From Dugong dugon (taxonomy: Eukaryota; Chordata; Mammalia; Sirenia; Dugongidae): a DNA stretch of 64,000 bases. The notes beneath the pieces were generated by a model that worked only from the letters and a program-made list of their open reading frames with translations, was not told where the DNA came from and ran no database searches. The first letter of the stretch is position 1; each line of letters starts with the position of its first letter. Shown in pieces: positions 10,740-21,779 of the stretch. The DNA is taken from NCBI GenBank assembly GCA_030035585.1, contig CM057460.1, positions 131,548,714 through 131,612,713 of the forward strand, in the 5' to 3' direction. The position numbers and the translations under genes were made by a program.

Positions 10740-10995
10740 TAAATTGTTACCAGTTTGATTTTGAGTGAAACTTAGGGAAAATACGGGGTGACACAGAAAG
10801 GCACTTCGCACTTTCTGCACGCGATTGTTGTCGAGTTTCCTTCTTCCGAGGGCTGCATTCTCTGCAGTGCCTTCTCGTTGTCTTGACCAGGAGTTGCTCT
10901 CCATCCTACCCAACAGGACATAATTTGGCACCTCGCCGTCTCCAGACTTTCTCCTGGCAACATAAGAGGGTCTTCCTCTATGCTTCTCACCTCAT
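10740..10995 (-). pseudogene. Possible piggyBac-like transposase C-terminal relic
   Basis: Read on the minus strand from 10990, the translation ends CRKCEVPFCVTPYFP. After a one-base shift it continues as KFHSKSNW. The spacing C-x2-C-x4-C followed by aromatic residues and a His resembles the cysteine-rich C-terminal domain of piggyBac-family transposases, and upstream there is a conserved-looking ARC. The segment has higher GC and more CpG than its neighbours. The frame is broken and no catalytic core was seen. It could instead be another zinc-binding relic. Confidence 0.35.
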
Positions 10996-13379
10996 CCAGT
11001 CTTATCTAGTATCCCTTGTATTGTGTATATGTATCCACAGCCATCAATGACTGCCTCTATTGGAGCATAGAGGAAGACTGGTTAATTCCTAACTGTTCTC
11101 CAAATTTAGTTGAGTTGACTTAGTGTATTTCATTGATTTGTTTACTTGCTTGTCTTCTAAACAGTATATAATTTTCTTAGGGCCATGACTGTGTCTTTTA
11201 TCTCTATATTTCCAGTGACTGTTATGACACCTAAAACTTCTAAATATAATTGTGGAATAAGTGAGTGAATACATGAAAGAGTGAATTAATTTTTAGAAGA
11301 GAAAATGGAGGCCCAGAAAATTTAGTTAATTTTATCATTGTCACCCAGCAAATAAGTGCTGGGAATAAAGGTAATTTTCTCCTTGATAGGACTTTTCCTG
11401 CTCTAACATGTTGACTTCTCAATAAACATTTCTAAAACAGCATCATTTCCAGTGATTGCAAAATTTCAAGATATATATTAATAGGAATAAATGTTTATGA
11501 GTATAATTATTTTAAAAATCTGTTTAAAAAATCAGAGAATAGAGCCAAATGTTTATCTTTAAAACAAACAGATTTTATCTTAAAGGTCTGTATCTACTGC
11601 ACTCTACGTAGGCGGTGACTCTGAAATTTTGAAAAAACATTATTTTGTAAAACGAGTTATGTTTAAACAGACAAGAGCAAGTTGGTGACTAAGAGAATCT
11701 TATTGTAATACAAATAACCATATTATCTTTGCATTTTGGATATAATTGAATGGTCAAAATAAATTACCTTTAAAATTCATGTTTCCTACAATCTCTCCTC
11801 AAGTCTTCTTTCCTCAGATTAGCTTTTACAGACCCATTCTACCTGTTTTTAATCAACTGAGTAAAACTTAAATCTCTGCATTCCTGATCATCTGGCATTT
11901 GTAATATACCTTCACTAAACTATCATTGATCAGCTATGTCATTAAAGTTTCTTATCCCTGCTTATGAGTTTGCTTTTCTGTGTATTTATTTGTGTGTGTA
12001 TGTGTATACCTGCCTGCTTGCATGTATCTGACGGACCTGTGTCCTGTACTGTTTGCATTCCTTGAAAGTAGAAATTACGCACTCCCCTTTCTAAGTATCC
12101 AGTATTTCTACATAAGGCTTCATACACATAGACACAGGCTACTTCTATTAGCCATAACTGAGAGTCCTAGATATATTAAACATTGAAAATGATGTGAAGG
12201 TCTCATTTTATGGCTGAATTAACTGAAGGCCAGAAGGATAAAATCCTTTATAGCATAATAGTGAAAAGGTGAAACTGGAATTTAGGATTGCTTCTCACAG
12301 TTCAATTCCAATTCTTCTACAGTGTGGTCTCCTCTATTGATTAGCTTGAGAAATAGCTGCTGTACTTTCTGAAATAGCCTAGAACTTTAAAATAGTATTA
12401 GTTTGAGACTGTTAGTATTTCCCTTGAAGCTACTTCAAGCAAATCTTTTTGCTGTAACTTATGATAGAAGATGCACTTTAGAAATGATTAAATAGCAGTG
12501 TTTTTTGCTGATTAAATGCTCTTTCAAAAATAATTAATGTATTAAACTTCCCTTCTAAAACAGCTTGATTCTTTCTACATTATTTTCTGGGATAGTGCTT
12601 CTGACACAATGATGAGCATAATGATGACAATGATGATCACAATGGCAACACTGTGTTACATTCCTTAGAGCTTTATACATTGACAAGTTCCTTTTGTTCA
12701 TTATTTCACTGATCTGCACCACACCAAATATAGAGTATATATTAGTTTGTCAAGTTGTAACTTTAGTTATCTTTCTCTAATTTAGTTTGCTTCCACAAAA
12801 TTATTAATGGACAACTATTATATATTTGACTAGTTGCAGGGTTATAAAGATGAATTAAGACACTATTTCAGATTTTGAGAAGTTGGTTATCTAGCTGGGA
12901 GACAGTACAGAATAAGGAGCCAGATTGTAAAGAGACATTATTTCACACTAAAGAACCAGGGAAAACTTCATGGAAAAGGCAGTTTGGGAACTGGAATCTG
13001 AAAGTCTAAGTGTGGCATAGATGTGAATGAAGACAGGAGGAAAGAGAACAAGGAATTCCCTTGTCACTAACTCATCCTCTGCTGCTGCTTTGCCCATGGC
13101 AGTTCAGTAAATACATGTTCTATCCAATTATCATCGAAGGTTTCATGTTTTCATTTCACCTTATAGAAAAGTTATTGCTTTGTCCTCAAAGACATGATTT
13201 CAGAATATTGATCATGGTTCCTTTAAAACAGAAAACTAACTCTCAACAATAGCAATCAAGACTCGAATAATTTACTTCATAAGACTTGATAAGTCAGCAC
13301 AAAATAGTGGTTATACCATTCCATGTTCTTTTTTCCCCTGAACTGCAATATTGGGGTTGGGGGCGGAGCCCATAGATTG
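10996..13379. other. Unclassified sequence with old L2/MIR scraps
   Basis: Fragments that look like old repeats are an L2-type 3' end at about 11165-11280 (cttagggccatgactgtgtc ... gtgagtgaatacatgaa), an antisense MIR core at 11283-11370 (gagaaaatggaggcccag ... tcacccagcaaataagtgct), a MIR-like piece at about 12205-12310, and an L2-like stretch at 12790-13040. No host exon was recognised. Confidence 0.5.
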
Positions 13380-13598
13380 CCATATTTTACACAAACAACA
13401 CTTGCCTTCTACGTTTGTTTGCCAGCCACTCACCGGCCCTCGAGATATTATCGTAAGCGCCTGCGAGGCCAATTTTTTACAAGTTGCCGTAAAAAAAAAA
13501 AAAATTAACATCGTGTGCTTACAAAAACACCTCCCAGCAGGGAAGGAGTGGTTGGCAAACAAACATAGAAGTCAAACCATATTTGCTTAAAAATACAG
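13380..13598. mobile_element. Palindromic MITE (family B, copy 1)
   Basis: The left arm (13380-13485) and the right arm (13500-13598) are inverted copies of each other: ccatattttacacaaac, ttctacgtttgtttgccagc and gcgcctgcgaggccaatttt on the left correspond to the reverse complement of the right side. The ends read ccatatttt and ctgtattttt. It is non-coding. Related copies lie at 39693-39824 and 51693-51861. The foldback structure and AT-rich ends fit a Tc1/mariner-like miniature element. Confidence 0.7.
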
Positions 13599-13663
13599 TA
13601 GTGATATTTCTGTCCTTTGTCCTATTTTATTTTGGCATTTCACTTACAGGTCACCTTTAATGC

Positions 13664-13742
13664 CCCCAGCCTCAGCCCAGTAAGTTGGTCCCTCAGGGAG
13701 TTTGGATGAAGACAACACTTTTTATACACATACTTTAATGGC
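13664..13742 (-). repeat. L1 3'-UTR scrap duplicated at 14795-14873
   Basis: cccagcctcagcccagtaag, ccctcagggagtttggatg and acactttttatacacatact recur at 14795-14873 with few changes. The first part is L1 3'-UTR sequence (compare 52998-53040). Confidence 0.65.
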
Positions 13743-14059
13743 TCTTATGGAAACCGCTTTTCATCACTTCACCTGCTCTTTACTCACTACAGCTGAGTAT
13801 TCCCTTTCAAACAGCTCAGAGAATTTATCAACATGAATAAAACTCTAGACCTGAACATTACAATAAATAGCTATGCACTGTGTTTAGGCCCAACTGACTG
13901 TGGCTTCAGTGCCCATGTGTGTGGTAGTTAGGATGTTCATCTGTTTGGTTTGGTTTAATTGGGTTATTTCTCCATAGGCCTTTTTACGTAAGTGTTCTAA
14001 AGTTTGAATAGGAAATATATCCAATGTTGAAGATTATGCAAAGTTGGAGTTAAGACAAC

Positions 14060-14842
14060 ACTTTTTATTTATTTATTTTTATTGTGTTGTAGGTGAAAGT
14101 TTACAGAGCAAATTAGTTTCTCATTAAACAGTTAATAAATATATTGTTTTGTGCCATTTGTTGCCAACCCCTCAACATGTCAACACTTTCCCCTTCACAA
14201 CCTTGGTTTCCCCATTTCCATTCGTCCAGCTTTCCTGTCTCCTCCTACCTTCTCTTCCTTGCCCCTGGGCTGGTATGCCTGTTTACTTTCATATACATGG
14301 TTGAACTACATGTGTTATTGTTTGTTTTATAGGCCTATCTAATCTTTGGCTGAAAGGTGAGCCTCAGGAGTGATGTCAGTACTGAGTTAAAAGGTGTACA
14401 GGGGCCATACTCTAGGGGGTTCCAGGCCAGTAAGTCTGTTTTTTTTTTTTTTTTTTTGAATTTTGTTCTACATTTTTCTCCAGCTCTGTCCAAGACCCCC
14501 TATTGTGGTCCCTGTCAGAGCAGTCGGTGGTGGTAGCTGGGCACCATCTAGCTGTGCTGGACCCAGCCTGGTGGAGGCTGTGGTAGTCGTCGTCCATTAG
14601 TCCTTTGGACTAATCTTTCTCTTGTGTCTATGGTTTTCTTCATTCTCCCTTGGCTCCAGACAGGGTGGAACCAGTAGACATATCTTAGATGGCTGCTCAC
14701 AGGCTTTTAAGACCTCAGACGCTACTCACCAAAATAGGATGTGGAACATTTTCTTTATAAACAACATAAGATAAACAGTGCATATGTCCATGGCTTCCAG
14801 CCTCAGCCCAGTAACTTGGTCCTTCAGGGAGTTTGGATGAAG
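14060..14842 (-). mobile_element. L1 3'-UTR fragment
   Basis: The (ttta)n tail is followed by tattgtgttgtaggtgaaag and the whole 3'-UTR order seen at 52071-53040, including gcaccatctagctgtgctgg, tagtcctttggacta and cttttaagacctcagacgct. The flanks share caacactttttat (about 14056-14068 and 14845-14857), which may be the target-site duplication. Truncated at its 5' side, no coding part. Confidence 0.85.
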
Positions 14843-14879
14843 GCAACACTTTTTATATACATACTTTAATAGCTTTAGA

Positions 14880-16340
14880 ATACTTGACTGGCTCCAGCAT
14901 GTAGTATTGGTGAGTCAGGAAGAAATCTAGTTCCCTTATGGAAATGGCTTATGTTTCATATCAAATATCCAGAAAAGAGTGACTATGATGCTTGTTATTT
15001 TTCTCAAGAGGATAATAGCATGGTAAAAACTTTGGCATTTCAGCTGCAAAATTTCATTTAGAAAATGGGACTCCTAACCGGGCTAATCCAATCTTGGCAA
15101 TATCTGAAGAATAAGTGTTTTAGACTGGGCTGTTTAAGGAAAATGTTTCCGCTGGGTCTATTTATTGTACCTCATTGACTTTCTGTCTTAGCAAGTCATT
15201 TGGAATCTAACTATCCAGAAGATGATTCTTTTTCTAAAGAAAATATATATGTCTTATCACACTCCAACTTTCATAACGATATGTTTGCTCATAATTAGCA
15301 AGACTGAGCTGAATACCTAAATAGGTACTGAAGCTACTATACTATTAATAACTATAGTATTAACAATTTTGTTACCTAGCTGATGTAGAAAGGAAACAAA
15401 ATTTAAACTCTAATTTTAAATGTGGGATTTCAGCATCCTTTAAACATTTAGTTAATAAACGTCCTCAAATTCTGAAGAACAAGTCAAATAACATGAATCA
15501 GTTCTGATTTGGCCCCATGGTCTGAAAGAATGATCTTAGCTAGAAAATCAGTATTCCCACTTATCCAGTTCAAAATCCAATATTTTAGTATGTTATTGTG
15601 ATGGAAATTTATAGCCTACTGATAATGAAAATTAACTTTAGAGTCAAATAAACTTGGACTCAAACTCTGACTTCACCATTTATTATCTCTGTAATCTTAG
15701 TCAAGATATTTAAACCATTTGAGTCTTGGTTTCTTCTGTTATCAAAAGAAGATAATGGTTCCTAATTCGCAAGGGTCTCTTCTTTGGAGGAAAGTCCATA
15801 ACTTCAAAGTTGGGGTCTTATGACAATTATTTAAGATTTTTTCTATTTTCTGGTTTCTTGACTCTAATTTAGAAGTATAATTTTCTATATTCTGTAGGGT
15901 AAATTTATTGAGATTTTATATCATGTCAGAACACATAAGATAAACGCCCATTTTAAAATAAACTATTTTCAACTATGTCTTCTTGAAGATCCAGGTCTGC
16001 CCTGATGAAATTCCCATAGTCAGTGCACCCATCCCCCAGCTGTGGTGTCCTACGTGGTACAGCCCTTCCTTTCCCACACAGGCCACAGTCAAGGATTCAG
16101 TGCATGAGGTGGAATCACCTCTGACTTAATTCATGCTCCAGAACTCTCTGTGGGATAAGGCTGCAGCCAGACCCCAGCTGGGAACATTCTTACTTAGCTT
16201 CTGCACTTGTCCCACATGTTTCCTTCAATTTCTTTCTACTGAGAGGACTCCCTCAAAAATTCATTCACTCAAATCTCTACCTCAGACTCTGCTTCTAAAG
16301 GAATCAACCTAAGGTACACCCCAATAAGATTGATAAAAAA
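14880..16340. other. Low-repeat sequence with one MIR
   Basis: A sense MIR fragment lies at about 15640-15765 (gactcaaactctgacttcac ... gagtcttggtttcttctgtt). The stretch 15990-16330 is GC-richer and may be an old LTR end (tctacctcagactctgcttc ... caacctaaggtacac), but I cannot name it. No gene seen. Confidence 0.45.
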
Positions 16341-16344
16341 TGAT

Positions 16345-16572
16345 GCTGTGTGAGAGGTGTGATTCAGTGAAAATCATATCCAGATCTGGCTTTGAACTCT
16401 AGTTTGGCAACTCATGACTGTATAATCTTGGGTAGATATTTAAATCTCTTTGAGCCTCAGTTTATCACAAAAGAGGTAAAGTAATATCTATCTCAGAGGG
16501 CTGCTGTGAGGACTGAATGAGCTAGAATAGATAGAATATATATATATATATACACACATACAAAGCACCCAG
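16345..16572 (+). mobile_element. MIR SINE with internal TA microsatellite
   Basis: Order of a sense MIR: ctggctttgaactctagttt, aatcttgggtagatatttaa, gagcctcagtttatc, gctgctgtgaggactgaatg and caaagcacccagtattg, interrupted by a (ta)n run at 16537-16552. Confidence 0.85.
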
Positions 16573-16696
16573 TATTGATTTGGCAACATGAGACTCTTTT
16601 TGTCTAACTTGTTCTATTTCTTATGCTCTGCTGTCTGCTGTGTTCCAGTTTGCATTGCTGTTTATCCTTTTTTTGTTTGTTTGTTTGTTTACTATC

Positions 16697-17210
16697 TGTC
16701 TTAGTCATCTAGTGCTGCTGTAACAGAAATAGCACAAGTGGATGGCTTTAACAGAGAGAAGTTTATTCTCTCACAGTCCAGTAGGCTAGAAGTCCAAATT
16801 CAGGGCGCTGGATCCAGGGGAAGGCTTTCTCTCTCTGTCGGCTCTGGAGGAAGGTCCTTGTAATGCATCAGTTTTCCCTTGGTCTGGGAGCATCTCAGCG
16901 CAGGAACCTCAGGTCCAAAGGGCGTGCTTTGCTCTCAGCACTGCTTTCTTAGTGGTATGAGTCCCCATGTCACCCTACTTGCTTCTCTCTTTCCTATCTC
17001 AAGAGATTGGCTTAAGACACTGTCTAATCTTGTAGATCTCATCAATATAACTGCTGCTAATCCATCTTATTCCATCATAGTGATAGGATTTACAACACAT
17101 AGGGAGATCACCTCAGATTACAAAATGGTAGGCAATCATACAATACCGGGAATCATGGCCTAGTCAAATTGATACACATATTTTTAGGGGACACAATTCA
17201 ATCCATGACA
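16697..17210 (-). mobile_element. Solo MaLR-type LTR, reverse orientation, with 5-bp target-site duplication
   Basis: Begins tgtcttagtcatctagtgct and ends aattcaatccatgaca, the antisense form of the MaLR LTRs in this window, with inverted TG/CA ends. The flanking pentamer ctatc is present on both sides (16692-16696 and 17211-17215), which fixes the boundaries. Confidence 0.9.
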
Positions 17211-17215
17211 CTATC

Positions 17216-18068
17216 TTTTCAGTTTTTTTTCTTTTTTCTTTTTTTTGACTGGGTATATTTTCCTGCCTAGGAGATCAGAAAGCCTGCCATAAGTGTTGAC
17301 ATGGGAATGTCTCTTACTTGAGATACATTTCTGATAGAAACAATGTTGGGTGTTAAGAGGAAGGACACTGGAAAAGAACGTATTATTGGGTCACTAAATG
17401 GGCTTCAATATAAAACCAACAGATAAAGCACAAAGCCATAGAAATGGGATTAACACTGGGTCAAGCAGGCAAATAGAGGAACATTTGATGCAAATACGGA
17501 AAAGAGGCTTTTTCTCTCTGCTGGTCTCTATTGCTCTCTGAAGCAGGGCTCTGGGCTGCTTTCAAAAGAGAAACTCAAACCTCTGATTATGAGCTAAATA
17601 AAGTAATTGGCTGGGAGCAAACTTTATTAGCAGTCAACAAGGACAAAAATCAAAAAGTTAAGCATTTAGTTTGGAACTGAAGAACCTAAAGAAATAATTC
17701 AAACAGCGCAAATAGCAAATAGAGGCACCGGCCTTTCTGGAAGATATCAGAACAGTGATAGTGAAATACTGTCAAAAATGAAAGGATGGCAAAGCTCTCA
17801 ACCGGCATTGCCATGTGATGTCTATCCTAGGGAAAGGAGCATGCTGGAGCCAGTCAGCAGCTGTATTTGAGCTGGTCATCAGTAATTTCTTTAAAGAATC
17901 ACATGAGTAGAATGCAGGGTTAATTAGAAATAGCCTCAGTTTTTAAATTATTTAATTTTATTTTAGGAGTTCTAAAAGCCTTAATCTCTTCTATTGACCA
18001 AGATTATAACTTTTAATATGTTTCTAAAATCCTAATTAATAATCATATATACTTACATATTATTTTAT
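17216..18068. other. No recognised feature
   Basis: Mixed-composition sequence with no repeat hallmark that I can name and no supported exon. Confidence 0.5.
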
Positions 18069-18280
18069 ATATGTCATTGTTATTGTTAGTTGCCATATGA
18101 TAGATTCCGACCCATGACAACCCCATGTGTGTCAGAGTAAAACCGTGCTCCATAGGGTTTTTAATGATGGACTTTTCAGAAGTAGATGACCAGGCCTTTT
18201 CTCTGAGGTGCCTCTGGGTGGACTCAAACCACAACCTTTTGGCTAGCAGCCTAGTGTGTGACTGTTTGTACCACGCAGTT
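18069..18280 (-). mobile_element. AfroSINE relative (subtype with ctgaggtgcctctgggt block)
   Basis: Antisense order: gttagttgccatatgatag, acaaccccatgtgtgtcaga, cttttcagaagtagatgacc, ctgaggtgcctctgggtgga and ccttttggctagcagcc. The same subtype occurs at 25461-25652 and 25653-25862. Its head abuts the 3' end of the RTE element to the right. Confidence 0.85.
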
Positions 18281-18908
18281 GTTATGTTGTTGTTGTTAGG
18301 TGCCACTGAGTAGGTTCTGACTCATAGCAACCCTATGTACACATACCGAAACCCTGTCCGATCCTGCACCATCCTCACAATCACTGGTATGTCTGAGCCC
18401 ATTGCTGCAGCCACTGTATCAATCCATCTTATTGATGGTCTTCCTCTTTTCTATTGACTCACTACTTTACCAAACATGATGTCCTTCTCCAGGGACAGGT
18501 CTCTCCTGATAACATGTCCAAAGTACGTGAGATAAATTCTCACCATCCTTGATTCTAAGGAGCTTTCTGGCTGTACTTCTTCCAAGATAGATTTGTTCAT
18601 TCTTCTGGCAGTCCATGGTATATTCAATACTCTTCGCCAACACCATAATTCAAAGGCATCAATTCTTCTTTGGTCTTCTTTATTCATTGTCCAGCTTTCT
18701 CTCACGCATATGAGGCAACTGAAAATACCATGGCTTGGGTCAGGCACACCTTAGTCCTCAAGGTGACCTCTTTGCTTTTTAACACTTGAGAGAGGTCTTT
18801 TGCTTCAGATTTGCCCACTGTAATATGTCGTTTGATTTCTTGACTGCTACTTCTATGGATATTATTTGTGAATCCAAGTAAAATGAATTGAATAACACCA
18901 CGCAGGGG
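18281..18908 (-). mobile_element. RTE-clade LINE, 3' fragment
   Basis: gttgttgttgttaggtgcca at the left is the RTE 3' end. Further right, catgatgtccttctccaggg, ttcttctggcagtccatgg and catatgaggcaactg match the C-terminal region of the copy at 27461-30400. It is 5'-truncated near 18908 and has frameshifts. Confidence 0.9.
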
Positions 18909-18914
18909 CTCCAT

Positions 18915-19001
18915 ATATAGACTAGACTATATATACATACATATATACACACATATGTGTATATATATGTATATATGTATACACATGTGTATACATATAT
19001 A
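18915..19001. repeat. TA/CA microsatellite with palindromic segments
   Basis: Alternating purine-pyrimidine tract (atacatacatatatacacac, tatgtgtatatatatgtata) with self-complementary stretches such as atacacatgtgtat. Confidence 0.9.
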
Positions 19002-19190
19002 CAGTCAAATCTGTGATAACCAGAACTTGACCAGACTGCCTTGTTTTTCCAGGTCTCACAAGTTTTCTGCCTTTGACAGAGTGCAATATCACTTTTCTAT
19101 TGCTCTCTATTTAGTACAAAATATTTGAATTTTCCTTTTCTGATAGGTTTCCACCTTACACAGCTTCCAGCTTTCACAGGTTTTGCTGCA
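19002..19190. mobile_element. Short DNA-transposon-like element (family A, copy 2)
   Basis: Starts cagtcaaatctgtgat directly after ta and shares gccttgtttttc, caagttttctgcc and ataggtttccaccttacaca with 1648-1836. The right end (gctttcacaggttttgctgc) is less clearly inverted. Confidence 0.55.
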
Positions 19191-20350
19191 ATTTTAACAA
19201 AGGAAACTTGGGACCAAAGTCATTGCCTCTACACTCAACTACTTTGTACACTTAACCCTGCATCTTGAGGAGGGCCTGTCTCAGCTTTGTGAGAGACATC
19301 GAAGACACAGTTGTCATACTGAAGTTTCTTATACAGCCTGTGCTAAAGAGTTTGTTCATTGTCTTACCGAATGCTCTCAAAAGACTTAATGCAGTACTTT
19401 AGGTTTTTCTCCGGTGTTACAGATGAAGAAACTGTGATGCAGAAGGTGTGGAGTAATTTGCCCCATATTGTAAAATTAATAGGTGACTACATTTCAAATA
19501 TAAGTCAGTCTGGTCTGAAATCCCAAAGCAATGTTGCACCAAGTGGGTAATGTGGGGATCTTTTCAACAACACATAGTATCAGTCTCCCTTCTATAAAGT
19601 CAAGTGAATTGAAGTTTTCTTAATTGTATTTATATGAAATATAAATAAAAGCCATGTCAAAAAGCTTTCTATTTTTATGTGTCTGTAATACACAATCAAA
19701 ACAACACCAGTAGCTTGCTATGAAAATACATACATCTTCAAGACAAGTCCACTAGCCTCCCTTCTAATCACTTGGATAATCACGTCTAAACCCTACCCAT
19801 TCAAAAACATGGAAGCCACCTTTTGACCTTGCTTTTTAGCTAGACATATTTAGGGTAAGCAAATTATACTTCTGTTAATATTGAAGAGAATTTAAATTTA
19901 TAATTATTGTTCTTCACTGACTCATTTGTCATTAATGTGGGAATAATATTTTGTTCTTAAGAATTATGTCTGCTCTGCATTTGACACAGTCATGATGTCT
20001 TCAGGGCTGATCCTTGCATTTTTCTTATTTTATAGAAGAATGTCAATTCCATTGTTGTTAAGTGTCATGCATATAAATTCTTGGTCTTTAAAAAAGGACT
20101 AGTGAATTTCCAAACTAGGTCAATTTTAGAATCAGTTCAAAATAATTGGTGCATGTAAAGTTACCAAGCAAATCAGAAGAAAGTTCTTATTTTTCTCTGC
20201 TCATCCCTAAGAGGAGGTACTGAATAGGTTCTGAGAAGGTTCACAAATATTTTAAAGTTAGGAGTCAAAAAAAAAAAAAAAAAAACCTAACGCTTAAAGA
20301 TGCCAGCAGGTAAAATTAGTAACCTGGGCTGTTTGTAGGAACAAAACATT
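19191..20350. other. Low-repeat sequence with an old MIR
   Basis: About 19380-19540 (gttacagatgaagaaactg ... gtaatttgccccatattgt) looks like an antisense MIR core. A 21-base A-run starts near 20267. No exon recognised. Confidence 0.45.
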
Positions 20351-20354
20351 AGGA

Positions 20355-20648
20355 AGTCCTAAGCCAACAAGGACAGTGGTGATTCAATGATAGAGTTCTT
20401 GCCTTCCTTGTGGGAGACCCAGGTCTAGGCCAATGAACCTCATGTGCAGCCACCACCTCTCTGTCAGTGGAAGCTTGTATGTTGCTATGCTTCTGAACAG
20501 GTGTCTCCAGACTAATAGGGACTAAGAAGAAAGAACTGGTGATCTACTTCTGAAAATCAGCCAGTGAAAACCCCACGGATCACAACCATATACGATTACC
20601 CACAACCACGGGACTAGGCCGTGTTTTGTTCCCATTGTACACAACAAG
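20355..20648 (+). mobile_element. tRNA-headed SINE with RTE-like tail
   Basis: aggacagtggtgattcaatg and gggagacccaggtctaggcc form a tRNA-like head. atgtgcagccaccacctctc, tgatctacttctgaaaatca and cgtgttttgttcccattgta follow. The last part resembles the RTE 3' region at 4165-4195. It is longer than the common AfroSINE. Confidence 0.75.
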
Positions 20649-21185
20649 AAGAAGCATGTCTAAGGGAGGTAGCAGCTGTTAGTCAACACAATTAATTACT
20701 ATCCTGAAAAATTCAGACCAGAATTGGCAGATTTAATTTTTCCAAAGGAAACTAGAAATTGATATTTTTTAATGTAATATTTCTGGTTTGTAATCATCAA
20801 TTAGTTTTAAAAGTTTAAAACATAGTATGGCCCAAACAAAGCACATCTTTAAGCCAAATTTGGGCTATAAGCCACTGATTTTCAACTTCTGTTCTAATAG
20901 TCCAGTATATTCAGGAATGGGCTCTGAGATTATTCATGCTAATGATCTATCCGTTGCTTTGCAGCTCTCAGCTCAGTCTAATGTGTGACAACAATTTATG
21001 TAGAACAAAGGCCTGAAACCTTTTCCTACCAACCACTAACTCAGCATCTCTCCTGTGATATTAAGAAGATTAAGAAACCTAATATAATTACCTGTAGGCT
21101 TTTGGAGCAGGAATAATGTAATGTGGACCACAAAATCATTTAATTTATGTGATAAAATATATTTTAGTTCCCTAGAAAGAACTGG
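20649..21185. other. No recognised feature
   Basis: AT-rich sequence with no supported gene or named repeat. Confidence 0.5.
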
Positions 21186-21189
21186 CAGT

Positions 21190-21297
21190 GTACTCCTGTG
21201 AAGATTACAGCCTAGAAAGCCCTATGGGGCAGTTATACTCTGTCACATGAGGTCTCTATGAGTTGAAATTGACTCTACAGCATCTAACAACAACAAA
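21190..21297 (+). mobile_element. AfroSINE, 3' half only
   Basis: tgtgaagattacagcctaga, gccctatggggcagttatac and gtctctatgagttgaaattg are followed by catctaacaacaacaaa. The tRNA-like head is missing. Confidence 0.85.
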
Positions 21298-21534
21298 ATA
21301 ATAACCTATTAAATGTAACAGAAAAAGACAGTTGGAAAGTAATTAGGATAAAAGAGGTAAGAGAAAAAACAAGAGGGGCCTTAGAAGAAAATGGTGAGGG
21401 GAGTAGGAAAGAATGCAAGGAAAATGAAAGGGGCTGATAATCATAGACTTTGGGTGGAACGTCAGGGCCAAGTGTAGTTGAAGAAAATTATTTTGCTATA
21501 TAGTAAAGCAGAGAAAATTTTTGCAGTCCTGATG

Positions 21535-21775
21535 ATGGTTAAGAGTGAGTGCTACAGCTTAACTCCTAACTCCAACATTGACCAGTCATGTGACCATAGG
21601 AAAGTTACTTACATCTATAAAACTCAGTTTCTTCATTTATAAAATTGATATAACAACGATATCTACATCGTGGTGTTATTTTAAGAAGTAAATAAGTTAA
21701 TCATTTATAACGAACATGGAACAATGTCTGATGTATAGTAAACAATCAACAAATGTTGATTATCACTATTATTAT
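21535..21775 (+). mobile_element. MIR SINE
   Basis: Near-complete sense MIR: tggttaagagtgagtgctac, gtgaccataggaaagttact, aactcagtttcttcatttat and gtaaacaatcaacaaatg in order. Confidence 0.9.
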
Positions 21776-21779
21776 ATTG

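Noticed and set aside
13311-13590. Overlapping frames on both strands around 13.3-13.6 kb
   Set aside because: They result from the palindromic MITE, whose arms read through on both strands.
16879-17163. 94-codon plus-strand frame
   Set aside because: It lies entirely inside a solo LTR bounded by a perfect target duplication and has no domain.
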